A DNA stretch of 8,279 nucleotides from Nostoc cf. edaphicum LEGE 07299 (GCF_015207245.1 NZ_JADEXF010000103.1:1-8279), one strand, 5' to 3'. Shown: positions 1 through 6,149, counted from the first letter of the stretch. The notes: generated by a model not told the origin, from the letters alone. Numbers and translations: made by a program.

Positions 1-642
1 TTGACCGTTTTGGTCACGACTCAGCAAATCTTGATTCCATTGCATTAGGTTGTGAGCAAACTTACCTTCATTACTGGTTGCCCATTCCAAAGCATTGGCT
101 TGGGCTTGTGTGAGTTGGCGTGGCCCAGCAGGATCTAGATGACTGGATTGATACCAAGACATTCCACCTACACTTACCAGTCCGCCTACTCCAGCTGCAA
201 TTAATAGCAGTATTCCCGCAGCAATTAGAGAAGGAACTGAATGAATAGCACGCTCAAATTCAGTACGCCTAATTAATCCTGTCACAGCCTGAGCGATCGC
301 TTTTTGCTGACCTTTTACTGCGGCCTTTTCATATGTCTGAAGATGGTCATAAAGCTGCGTTTGCCACAGGTCAAACATTGCTTCCATTTCTTTGGGATTG
401 TCTTCCAACAGTACTTGCAGCCTGCCAGTAGCAATCATCATCAGAAATGCTGGGTCATCAGGGTCAAGTCCGGTTTGGACTACTATTTCCCAAACCCTAG
501 CTTTAAATGAATCATCTTTACCTCGAATGGCTAAATCTAGTAAAGTTGGGTAAGGAATTTGGCTCAGTCCTTTGCCTCTAGCGGCTACTGAATCCAAAAA
601 ATCATCGTCTAAATCGAGTTCTTCAGTGTGAGAATTACTCAT
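1..642 (-). CDS. Single-pass membrane protein of cyanobacterial plasmids (DUF6753-like), 3' end outside window
   Basis: An open frame runs from the ATG at 642-640 to the window edge with no stop, giving the first 214 residues. The N-terminus is acidic (EELDLDDDF, residues 8-16). A mostly helical soluble part follows, containing DPDDPAFLMMIATGRL and a charged/Gln stretch, and then one clear hydrophobic segment at about residues 136-157 (Ile/Leu/Ala/Gly/Val-rich). The visible part after the membrane segment is polar (SSHLDPAGPRQLTQAQANA). There is no signal peptide, so the N-terminal 135 residues are probably cytoplasmic; this topology is inference. From memory it resembles the uncharacterised cyanobacterial family DUF6753, which I could not check. 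It is the last visible gene of the minus-strand partition-like operon, 163 bp after the ParA-like gene, so it may anchor or position that machinery. An in-frame stop at 663-661 supports this start. No strong ribosome binding site is visible. The function is unknown. Confidence 0.75.
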   Translation of the reverse strand, partial: MSNSHTEELDLDDDFLDSVAARGKGLSQIPYPTLLDLAIRGKDDSFKARVWEIVVQTGLDPDDPAFLMMIATGRLQVLLEDNPKEMEAMFDLWQTQLYDHLQTYEKAAVKGQQKAIAQAVTGLIRRTEFERAIHSVPSLIAAGILLLIAAGVGGLVSVGGMSWYQSSHLDPAGPRQLTQAQANALEWATSNEGKFAHNLMQWNQDLLSRDQNGQ

Positions 643-805
643 ATCTGTATTTGCTTTTAGCTAATTAGCGCCTTCGTACCCTACGCTCATTTGGTAATCC
701 GATTTGATTGTGGGAGATTTCATCAAAACAGTCCTGAGTAAAAAAGTAAAATTAATTGCACAGGCTAAATGCACCGCTATCCATCTACACCACTCCTGAA
801 TTAGA

Positions 806-1576
806 TTACTTCTTGGTAGCAACTTTGCCGTTAACATTAGCATCATCAACTTTTTCTGTCGGGGCAGTAATTGAAGCTGTCGGAAGATTCCAAATTTTAG
901 CTTTCTCAATTTCCTCAGAAGCTTTTTTGAGAAAATTGTGTAATCGCTGCTTACCCAATACACCTAACTCTCCATAATCTCTAGCCGCAGAAAAATTTAT
1001 CTGATTGGCATCAAGGATATCCCGCTCTCGATAGCTGAACTTGGGAAAATTGATGACAGCTACTTTATGAGCTTTGATTAAATCCTGTAAATTCTTACGT
1101 CCATCTACATGTTTCCAGTCATCGCATAAACCATAATTGCGTACAAATATGTGCTTAATCTTGTTCTCAAAGCGTTCGAGAGATTGCATAAATAATTGAA
1201 CGCTGTCATATCCACCACTACAAACAAACCACTTATATATTTTGACCTTATTTTTCCCAGTAATTTCTAGGATTTGATTCCGCTCAATCCAATCAGTTAC
1301 TGCTGGGTATACTTGAGCAGGTAAATTGACAATGACAGAAGTTGTTAGTGCTAAATTAAAAATTTCATCAGCATCGTAAGCTTTACGCTCTGATTCGCTA
1401 AAAACTGCTGTTTTATGATTATCTGGGTAAAATGCGCCCACATCTGGATTACTTTGGTCTGCTTCTACCAATTCATAAGAGAGTTTGTTGTCAATGCAGT
1501 ATTGCACCATAACCCGTGCAAACAAAGACTTGCCAACTCCACCTTTTTCACCATCCATGAAGTGAATTGCTGCCAT
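806..1576 (-). CDS. ParA/MinD/TraL-like P-loop ATPase
   Basis: This 256-residue protein starts with the deviant Walker A motif GEKGGVGKS (residues 9-17, signature lysine K11, catalytic-type lysine K16), which defines the ParA/MinD/SIMIBI class. The segment VEADQSNPDV (37-46) sits where this class has its conserved Asp after strand 2. VIVNLPAQV (81-89) matches the Walker B strand, but Asn84 stands where Asp is usual. The short length, the NPD element and the RNYGL segment (146-150) recall TraL of IncP plasmids and StbB-type ATPases more than chromosomal ParA, and there is no N-terminal helix-turn-helix. The C-terminal 35 residues are low-complexity and charged. The gene lies 45 bp after the ParR-like gene, with an excellent AAGGAG ribosome binding site. 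It probably helps position the plasmid or its transfer complex. A role in segregation versus conjugation cannot be decided from sequence. The ATPase class is secure; the precise family is less so. Confidence 0.85.
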   Translation of the reverse strand: MAAIHFMDGEKGGVGKSLFARVMVQYCIDNKLSYELVEADQSNPDVGAFYPDNHKTAVFSESERKAYDADEIFNLALTTSVIVNLPAQVYPAVTDWIERNQILEITGKNKVKIYKWFVCSGGYDSVQLFMQSLERFENKIKHIFVRNYGLCDDWKHVDGRKNLQDLIKAHKVAVINFPKFSYRERDILDANQINFSAARDYGELGVLGKQRLHNFLKKASEEIEKAKIWNLPTASITAPTEKVDDANVNGKVATKK

Positions 1577-1583
1577 CTGAAAT

Positions 1584-1589
1584 CTCCTT
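1584..1589 (-). promoter_or_regulatory. Ribosome binding site of the ParA-like gene
   Basis: AAGGAG on the minus strand lies 7 bases before the ATG at 1576. It is the strongest Shine-Dalgarno match among the main genes and fixes this start codon. Confidence 0.8.
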
Positions 1590-1621
1590 TGTGATTTGAC
1601 TAAATGTGCATTAATAAATAC

Positions 1622-2260
1622 TTAAATATTCTCAAACATATCGTCTGTTTCATCATAGAAAGACCCCTCACCAGGAATGAATGAATCAGAATCTATTTTG
1701 TGTTTTGGCTGGTTGTCACTATTACTACTGCCATTGCCTTTCGTTTTACCTTTAGCGCTAGCATTACTATCATTTTCATCATCAATACCACCACTATTAC
1801 CAATTTCTAGCCCGAACATAGTAGCAAGCGTTTGAGGATTGGTCATAGTGCTGAGAGGTACAGGCAAAACATCACTTGATTTATGCGGTAATCCTAGTTC
1901 CATTCGCAAATAAGCCAAATGTTGCTCCAGGGCATGACAACAAATTAACCCTACCTGACGCACCTCTTTATCACTAATTTCTACATCCGCATTTGCTTGA
2001 GCTTGATATGCTAAAGGCAACCAACACATTCGTAATGCCTGTAACACCATCTCTTTGCTAGTACTGACCCCATTTCTTTTTTGCAAATATATAATTAGCT
2101 TTGCATCAACAGTATTTGAGTAAGCACGAAGCCGAAGAGTCAAATTTTTATATTGTCTTTGTCTGTCAGTATCAGTTCCTTCAGACAGCCTGCGACTACC
2201 GCTACTATTGGGCTGTCTATTATTGTCATTATTTTTGGGTTGTTTTTTATTTGTAGTCAT
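1622..2260 (-). CDS. ParR-like ribbon-helix-helix DNA-binding protein, putative adaptor of the ParM filament
   Basis: This is a 212-residue protein. After a disordered, Asn/Arg-rich N-terminus (1-36) comes a pattern typical of a ribbon-helix-helix fold: a strand YKNLTLRLRA (37-46), helix VDAKLIIYLQKR (51-62), and a second helix from STSKEM to about residue 86. A further helical region with CCHALEQHLAYLRMELGL follows (107-124). The last 60 residues are low-complexity (Ser/Asn/Asp/Gly/Lys) and end in an acidic-aromatic tail (FYDETDDMFENI). In R1-type systems the gene after parM encodes ParR, which binds parC with such a fold and contacts ParM through its C-terminus. The same position, the ATGA overlap with parM and the 11-bp repeats upstream suggest this role. 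The start at 2260 is translationally coupled to the parM stop (2259-2257) and has only a weak ribosome binding site. I recognise no named family, and the ParR role is inferred mainly from context. Confidence 0.75.
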   Translation of the reverse strand: MTTNKKQPKNNDNNRQPNSSGSRRLSEGTDTDRQRQYKNLTLRLRAYSNTVDAKLIIYLQKRNGVSTSKEMVLQALRMCWLPLAYQAQANADVEISDKEVRQVGLICCHALEQHLAYLRMELGLPHKSSDVLPVPLSTMTNPQTLATMFGLEIGNSGGIDDENDSNASAKGKTKGNGSSNSDNQPKHKIDSDSFIPGEGSFYDETDDMFENI

Positions 2261-3405
2261 GCTAATTTCTCGATTTGCGCTCTAAACCGCATAAACAAAC
2301 CAAACGCATCAATCAACCTAAACGACAAAGCTTCCTGTTCTCGGAAAGTATGGCAATAATCATTCCTTTTATCCTTGAATACTTCTTGTACCTGCTGTTG
2401 TAAGTCAGCACCCCAATAAGTGGAAATTTCTTGAAAACAATCTTGTAACTCTTGCTCTAAGTACAATGCTGCGCCACCACTCAAAATCACCTCGTTCACC
2501 GCAGGTAAAGTTGATTCCAGCCAATCGTAAAGCCTAGACCAATACTCAGTTTTAGCTGTAGCAATGGCATTAACAATCATCTGCAATTCATAATCAAGAT
2601 TTTTAGGTTCTCTGCTTTTGACTAGAGCGCGAATTGCTTGGTTGTCAGCCGTGATATCTGAACCGGCTGCATAGATGGCAGAGGTTAAAGCAGTGGCATC
2701 CTGTCCAGATGTGCGCTCAATTACTCGCTTTACCATTTGGTGAAAGCCCAGTCCATTGGTGTAACCCGCCGTCATCTTGCCCCGTTCAAATAATAGAAGG
2801 CTGGTGTTGCGATGCCCGAACATTAGCACTGCGATGGTTTGGGCGTTAAACCATTCTTTACCATTCTGGCGTTGGCGAATCATTGCCAATCCTGCACCTT
2901 CGGGTAAGCACTCGAATCGCTCCAGTTTCACCCGCAACCTTTGACCCCGAAACCTAAAATCCTTGAGTGCAGACTGCAACTGTTGCTCAAATGCTTGGCG
3001 ATTTTGATATTCACCATAGGGTAGTAGTGAGGTCAGTGATAGTGAAAACCTGTTAGGCAATTTGTTGTGTTGAGCGATCGCACCAATAACTGCCAGGGCT
3101 TTGTGAATTGAGGTTTCGTACTTGAGCTTATCGAGTCTGGCAGATGCTGAAAACTGCCGTGCCAGGAATCCAACTACCGTACATTGTGTATCACCATCCG
3201 CAGAACTTGACACCCAGGCTTCATCTGCTGGTTTAGGAGATTCCAAACCCTTGCGACTCGACATATAAGCGTCAATCGAACTTTGAGGCAACTTCAGCAT
3301 CTCTGGTTCCATTGTCATCAAACATGGTTTGCCTTCAGTTGCTAGTTCGTAAACAATCTTGGTCAAGGAAGCACCAGGGTCAAAACTGACTATCAAGTTT
3401 GACAT
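2257..3405 (-). CDS. parM: Actin-like plasmid segregation ATPase (ParM/StbA family)
   Basis: This is a 382-residue actin-fold protein. The phosphate-1 loop is FDPGASLTK (8-16, Asp9 and Lys16). PEG (168-170) occupies the region of the connect motif that carries the catalytic acid in the family (Glu169). The adenosine motif is EVILSGGAALYLE (305-317). The C-terminal DAFGLFMRF (366-374) fits the conserved final helix. The phosphate-2 loop reads VLMFGHRNTSLLLF (193-206): its glycine and NTS are in place, but the usual Asp (as in DxGxxTTD) is replaced by Met195. ParM polymers push plasmid copies apart when capped by ParR bound to parC. Here parM heads the operon, with a ParR-like gene overlapping it and R1-parC-like repeats 160 bp upstream. 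The leader has no good ribosome binding site near the ATG; an AAAGGAAA stretch lies about 20 bases upstream, which is farther than ideal. Confidence 0.85.
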   Translation of the reverse strand: MSNLIVSFDPGASLTKIVYELATEGKPCLMTMEPEMLKLPQSSIDAYMSSRKGLESPKPADEAWVSSSADGDTQCTVVGFLARQFSASARLDKLKYETSIHKALAVIGAIAQHNKLPNRFSLSLTSLLPYGEYQNRQAFEQQLQSALKDFRFRGQRLRVKLERFECLPEGAGLAMIRQRQNGKEWFNAQTIAVLMFGHRNTSLLLFERGKMTAGYTNGLGFHQMVKRVIERTSGQDATALTSAIYAAGSDITADNQAIRALVKSREPKNLDYELQMIVNAIATAKTEYWSRLYDWLESTLPAVNEVILSGGAALYLEQELQDCFQEISTYWGADLQQQVQEVFKDKRNDYCHTFREQEALSFRLIDAFGLFMRFRAQIEKLA

Positions 3406-3568
3406 TGACTGTGGTTTACCTAAAAGCTTTCCTTTAAGTTAAGTGCAAATAGAAATCATGCCAATCTACCCACTGACCATTTTTATAAGGCAAAAAATTA
3501 GCCCATTGGTTATTTTTTTGCTGCATTTTCTCAAGTAGTTATTTTTATGCTATTGAATTCAAAAATAC
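3406..3568 (-). other. Untranslated leader between the repeat array and parM
   Basis: This AT-rich, non-coding stretch separates the 11-bp repeats from the parM start. It contains an imperfect inverted repeat, GCAAAAAAT against ATTTTTTTGC, around 3490-3523. I see no convincing promoter pair or gene in it. Confidence 0.4.
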
Positions 3569-3656
3569 GCCACTCAAATGCCAATTCAACGCCACTTAAG
3601 CGTCACTTGAGTGCCAATTCAATCCCAATTAAGCGCCAATTCAACGCCACTGCATA
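3569..3656. repeat. Block A: eight 11-bp direct repeats (centromere- or iteron-like)
   Basis: Eight units lie in exact 11-bp register, starting at 3569, 3580, 3591, 3602, 3613, 3624, 3635 and 3646. Examples are GCCACTCAAAT, GCCAATTCAAC, GCCACTTAAGC, GTCACTTGAGT and CCCAATTAAGC; a rough consensus is GCCA(A/C)TT(C/A)A(A/G)N. The last unit (GCCACTGCATA) keeps only the first half. An 11-bp period places each site on the same face of the helix, as expected for cooperative binding by a ribbon-helix-helix protein. Confidence 0.92.
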
Positions 3657-3657
3657 C

Positions 3658-3663
3658 ATTATG
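3658..3663 (-). promoter_or_regulatory. Possible -10 box of the parM operon
   Basis: CATAAT on the minus strand lies in the spacer between the two repeat blocks, where the R1 par promoter also sits. No -35 box at normal distance is convincing: TTGATA (3694-3699 region) is only 13 bp or more away from different -10 choices, and TTGACC at 3713-3708 is too far. The region is a plausible promoter site, but the exact boxes are uncertain. Confidence 0.3.
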
Positions 3664-3672
3664 TATATATTC

Positions 3673-3704
3673 TTCTTATCAATAAGCTTAGTTATTGATA
3701 AGAA
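3673..3704. repeat. Perfect palindrome between the repeat blocks
   Basis: The arm TTCTTATCAATAA (3673-3685) and its exact complement TTATTGATAAGAA (3692-3704) are separated by six bases (GCTTAG). No T-run follows it in either direction, so it does not look like an intrinsic terminator. It could be an operator of the parM promoter, a cruciform, or a second protein-binding site in the centromere. Confidence 0.85.
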
Positions 3705-3718
3705 AATGGTCAAAAAAT

Positions 3719-3762
3719 GCCAGTTCAGTGCCACTTAAATGCCAACTCAATGCCACTGATGT
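3719..3762. repeat. Block B: four 11-bp direct repeats
   Basis: The units are GCCAGTTCAGT (3719), GCCACTTAAAT (3730), GCCAACTCAAT (3741) and the partial GCCACTGATGT (3752), in the same orientation and with the same period as block A. The last units of both blocks begin GCCACTG and then diverge, so each block ends in a degenerate copy. Confidence 0.9.
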
Positions 3763-3778
3763 TTTTAATTTGAGTAGC

Positions 3779-3972
3779 CCAAAAAAACCTTTGGTGAGTA
3801 GCAAGCTATGTTGCTGTCCGGACATTTTTTCTGGGGAGAAAAAACGCACCCCCCAGGTGCGGCAACAAACTTGCCCTCCTTTCACGGTTCCCCTACCTAA
3901 GTAGGTCAACCACCGTGACAGAGGGGAGATGATACGAAAATTCTCTGTAAAAGTTTAGCCTAGAAAATTTCT
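3779..3972. repeat. Chain of consecutive hairpins; candidate oriT or single-strand initiation region
   Basis: Inverted repeats follow each other almost without gaps. They are CCAAA/TTTGG (3779-3794), AGCAA/TTGCT (3800-3815), the palindrome TGTCCGGACA (3815-3824), TTTTTTCT/AGAAAAAA around GGGG (3825-3844), CGCACC/GGTGCG (3845-3861), GGCAA/TTGCC (3861-3875), TCACGGT/ACCGTGA (3882-3918) with CCTAC/GTAGG nested at 3892-3905, ACAGAG/CTCTGT (3918-3948), and AGAAA/TTTCT (3962-3972). An 8-bp direct repeat, TGAGTAGC, occurs at 3771 and 3795. No coding frame fits. The position upstream of mobC and the relaxase gene is where oriT usually lies, and such folding is typical of oriT and of single-strand origins. 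No classical MOBP nic sequence was recognised, so the function is open. Confidence 0.65.
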
Positions 3973-4212
3973 GCAAGGTTTGGGCGGATTAGCTTTTTAA
4001 TTGCGCGATGAGCTATGCTCCGCCGTAGGCGATCGCTTTCGCTATATCGAGATACTCCTGAGCAACGCTATCTTGACTTTCTTAGTACTCAACCAAAGCT
4101 ATTGCAGCGCATTCCATTTATCTCGCATCGCATCTTGGCATCGAACCAGAATCGTAAGTAACCGCTTGGTCAATGACAAATGATAATGCTGTCGTCAAAC
4201 TTAAAATAGCTA
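3973..4212. other. Non-coding region upstream of mobC
   Basis: This stretch contains one HIP1 octamer (4029-4036) inside the repeat-like sequence GCTCCGCCGTAGGCGATCGC. A GATAAT box (4182-4187) lies 25 bp before the mobC start and has no matching -35. I see no gene here; the short open frame at 4001-4183 has no supporting start signal or recognisable sequence. Confidence 0.4.
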
Positions 4213-4587
4213 ATGACTAATGCATCAATAATGCGACAAAAACGCTCACACAGGATAGACATTAGACTGACTTTGGCAGAATACGAGAAAGCACAGTTAA
4301 TGGCAGATGAAAATAATCTCACTATGAGTGAGTTGTTTCGTGCCAAGACTCTGAAAAATAAATTGCCCAGGCGTGCCACAAAAGTAGCAGGCCAAACTTA
4401 CTGGGAGTTGGGGAAAATAGGTAATAACCTCAACCAAATAGCTAAAGCAATCAATACTTCAGTACTCATGGGAGAACCTGTGGTCGTAGATAGAGCATTG
4501 TTGTCACAGGTAAGAGATTTGGTGAAACAGGTACGGCGAGAGATTGCTGAAATTGATTTAATCACTGATTTGCAAGATGAAGGATGA
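4213..4587 (+). CDS. mobC: MobC-like relaxosome accessory protein
   Basis: This 124-residue basic protein begins with a ribbon-helix-helix region (HRIDIRLTLAEYEKAQLMA, then NLTMSELFRAK, about residues 13-46). The hallmark of plasmid mobilization proteins of the MobC family follows: WELGKIGNNLNQIAKAIN (64-81). The C-terminus is a charged helix. MobC proteins bind oriT and help open the DNA around nic so the relaxase can act. The gene overlaps the relaxase gene by ATGA (4584-4587), which indicates translational coupling. ATG at 4213 gives the longest frame; the ATG at 4231 (MRQKRSHRI) is an equally plausible start, and neither has a clear ribosome binding site. Family membership is well supported by the LGKIGNNLNQIA motif. 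Confidence 0.88.
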   Translation: MTNASIMRQKRSHRIDIRLTLAEYEKAQLMADENNLTMSELFRAKTLKNKLPRRATKVAGQTYWELGKIGNNLNQIAKAINTSVLMGEPVVVDRALLSQVRDLVKQVRREIAEIDLITDLQDEG

Positions 4588-6017
4588 TTGGTAAGCACAT
4601 CAAAGGTAAAAGTTTTCGGGGACTGCTAAACTACCTCTTTGGCAAAGATGGAGCAAGACAAATCGGTGGGAATATGGAAGGAACAAACCCACGCGAATTA
4701 GCAGCTGAATTTGGTATATCTCGAAGATTAAACCCGAAGGTGAGCAGGGCTGTTTATCACGCTTCTCTCAGTTTGGCCCACAAAGAGAGTTTAGATGATG
4801 ATACTTGGGATGAAATCGCCCAGAAGTATCTGCAAGCAATGGGTTTTGATATGAACCAATATGTCGTAGTGCGGCATACTGACCGGACTCATGAACACAT
4901 ACATATTGCTGCCAGTCGCATTCAATTAGATGGGACTACAGTTTCTGATAGCTGGGACGATCGCAGAAGTGAAGCGGTAATTCGCAAGTTGGAGCAGGAA
5001 TACAATTTGCAATCGGTGCAACCAAGTTGGGAAAAAGATAAGCACAGTCCAACTACTGGTGAACGTAGGCAACTTGCCAGAACTGGAGAGGAGAGCGTTA
5101 GAGTGAGACTTCAGCGATCGCTCGACCAAGCAACCCACGACCATCCCACTATGCCAGAGCTAATAGAGCGAACGCAACAACAAGGTATTAATGTCCGCGT
5201 TGGTTATACTCGCACAGGCATTGTCAAAGGCATTAGTTACCAACTTGATGGTGTGGCTTTTAGTGGTACGCATCTTGGTAAAGCATATACCTTTCCTGGT
5301 TTACAAAAGCATCGAGGTGTAAACTACAATCCCAAGCGGGATGACAAACGTATCCAGAAACTCATGGAGCAAACTGTTGAAAATCCCATACCAGCAGTTA
5401 CTCAAACAAACTCTTTGCCTATACTAGAACCAACAAACTGGGAGCAAATACGCCTAAACTTAAGCCAGCAGTACAATTTACCCAATTCTCTGCTCACAGA
5501 ATTGTATGAAAAGGATTGGCTCTATGCAAGTCAAACAGGTCAAGCAATATTTGTGGAACGCACGCTCGATGATCTTCCAACTCTTGCCAAGCAGCTAGAA
5601 CCAACAGGTGACTTCACCGCCATTCCCCTGAACTCTGAACCGACAAAAAAAGGTAGTTTTTGGATTGCTACAGATGCCACAGTAGAAAGAGCAGTGCTAC
5701 TAAGTGACCCGATTGAAGTTCTCTCTGTCATTGCCTTAGAATCAACTGTTGACAAAGAAAAGCGCAAACCTACATTATATTGGAGTGTAGGCGATAGCGA
5801 GCAAATACCTTTAGAATTTTTGCGAGCGATCGATACAGTAGTCATCGCTTTTAAAAATAATGAGAAAGTTGAGGACTTGATAGCTGAGATACTGGCTGAA
5901 CTACCTCAAGCCAAACAAGTTTCTCCCGGTGAAGCTGGTTGGAATGGGATGCTAACTAACAATCACTCGCAACCCAACCAAAGGCGAATCCCAGAGCTTC
6001 AAAGTTGGGAACTTTGA
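4584..6017 (+). CDS. MOBP-type relaxase with a degenerate DUF3991/TOPRIM-like C-terminus
   Basis: This 477-residue protein would nick oriT and stay covalently bound to the transferred strand. Domain order: the VirD2-type relaxase domain covers about residues 1-145, with the candidate catalytic tyrosine Y17 (LLNYLFG), the YHASLS motif (58-63, H59) and the metal-binding HTDRTHEHIHIA (98-109; H98, H105 and H107 are the likely ligands). A middle module (about 190-245) contains GINVRVGYTRTGIVKGISYQ and the GTHLGKAYTF element often found after this domain. The C-terminal part (about 285-457) follows the DUF3991-plus-TOPRIM pattern: LPNSLLTELYEKDWLYAS (299-316), FWIATD (359-364), LLSDPIEVLS (372-381), VVIAFKNNEKVEDL (419-432), and P448 with GWN (452-454). 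The TOPRIM Glu and DxD acids are missing at the aligned places (S374/D375, K424, N426). AAGGATG overlaps the start, which is coupled to mobC. Confidence 0.9.
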   Translation: MIGKHIKGKSFRGLLNYLFGKDGARQIGGNMEGTNPRELAAEFGISRRLNPKVSRAVYHASLSLAHKESLDDDTWDEIAQKYLQAMGFDMNQYVVVRHTDRTHEHIHIAASRIQLDGTTVSDSWDDRRSEAVIRKLEQEYNLQSVQPSWEKDKHSPTTGERRQLARTGEESVRVRLQRSLDQATHDHPTMPELIERTQQQGINVRVGYTRTGIVKGISYQLDGVAFSGTHLGKAYTFPGLQKHRGVNYNPKRDDKRIQKLMEQTVENPIPAVTQTNSLPILEPTNWEQIRLNLSQQYNLPNSLLTELYEKDWLYASQTGQAIFVERTLDDLPTLAKQLEPTGDFTAIPLNSEPTKKGSFWIATDATVERAVLLSDPIEVLSVIALESTVDKEKRKPTLYWSVGDSEQIPLEFLRAIDTVVIAFKNNEKVEDLIAEILAELPQAKQVSPGEAGWNGMLTNNHSQPNQRRIPELQSWEL

Positions 6018-6035
6018 TATCAGTTATCATTTTTT
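6015..6035 (+). terminator. Weak terminator-like hairpin after the relaxase gene
   Basis: TGATA and TATCA pair around a 5-base loop and are followed by six T residues; the stem begins at the stop codon itself. A 5-bp A/T-rich stem is weak, so readthrough into the primase gene is likely. Confidence 0.25.
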
Positions 6036-6116
6036 CCTGAGTGAGCCAAGCTAATTAAAGGTTTCAGGCAAAAATTTATATGTGAAGAAGCTGGTTCTAG
6101 CGCAGCTAACGCCACT

Positions 6117-6137
6117 TAGAGAGGGATAAACTCTCTA
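6117..6137 (+). promoter_or_regulatory. Hairpin just before the primase start codon
   Basis: TAGAGAG (6117-6123) pairs perfectly with CTCTCTA (6131-6137) across the loop GGATAAA, ending 12 bases before the ATG at 6150. The only weak Shine-Dalgarno candidates (AGGG, TAGG) lie in or beside the stem, so the hairpin could limit translation initiation or act as an operator. Immediately 5' sits AACGCCACTTA (6108-6118), identical to 11 bases of centromere block A. Confidence 0.5.
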
Positions 6138-6149
6138 GGCATAACTGCC

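Larger units (their letters stand above)
3569..3762. other. parC: parC-like centromere (two 11-bp repeat blocks around a spacer)
   Basis: The combination of two direct-repeat blocks, a 62-bp spacer with a palindrome, and a divergently read parM/ParR-like operon just downstream matches the known R1 parC. That site has two sets of five 11-bp repeats flanking the par promoter and binds ParR. Here the counts are 8 and 4. The centromere role is inference. Replication iterons are the main alternative, because a primase gene lies 2.4 kb away on the same molecule. Confidence 0.7.

Noticed and set aside
661..963. 100-codon minus-strand frame
   Set aside because: It overlaps the ParA-like gene in another frame and reads as a compositional shadow; only its last 20 codons were considered as a tiny frame.
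3547..3738. 63-codon plus-strand frame through the 11-bp repeats
   Set aside because: It is a translation of the repeat array and the palindrome, with no ribosome binding site and no recognisable protein features.
3688..3909. Short overlapping frames on both strands in the hairpin region
   Set aside because: They follow the inverted repeats, have no start signals and match no protein pattern.
3920..3945. Match to the IncP-type nic core (ATCCTG) near the hairpins
   Set aside because: Only loose similarity (TATCATCTCC on the minus strand); not good enough to call a nic site.
4001..4183. 60-codon plus-strand frame before mobC
   Set aside because: No ribosome binding site; it covers HIP1 and repeat-like DNA, and the sequence is Ser/Arg/Leu-rich without motifs.
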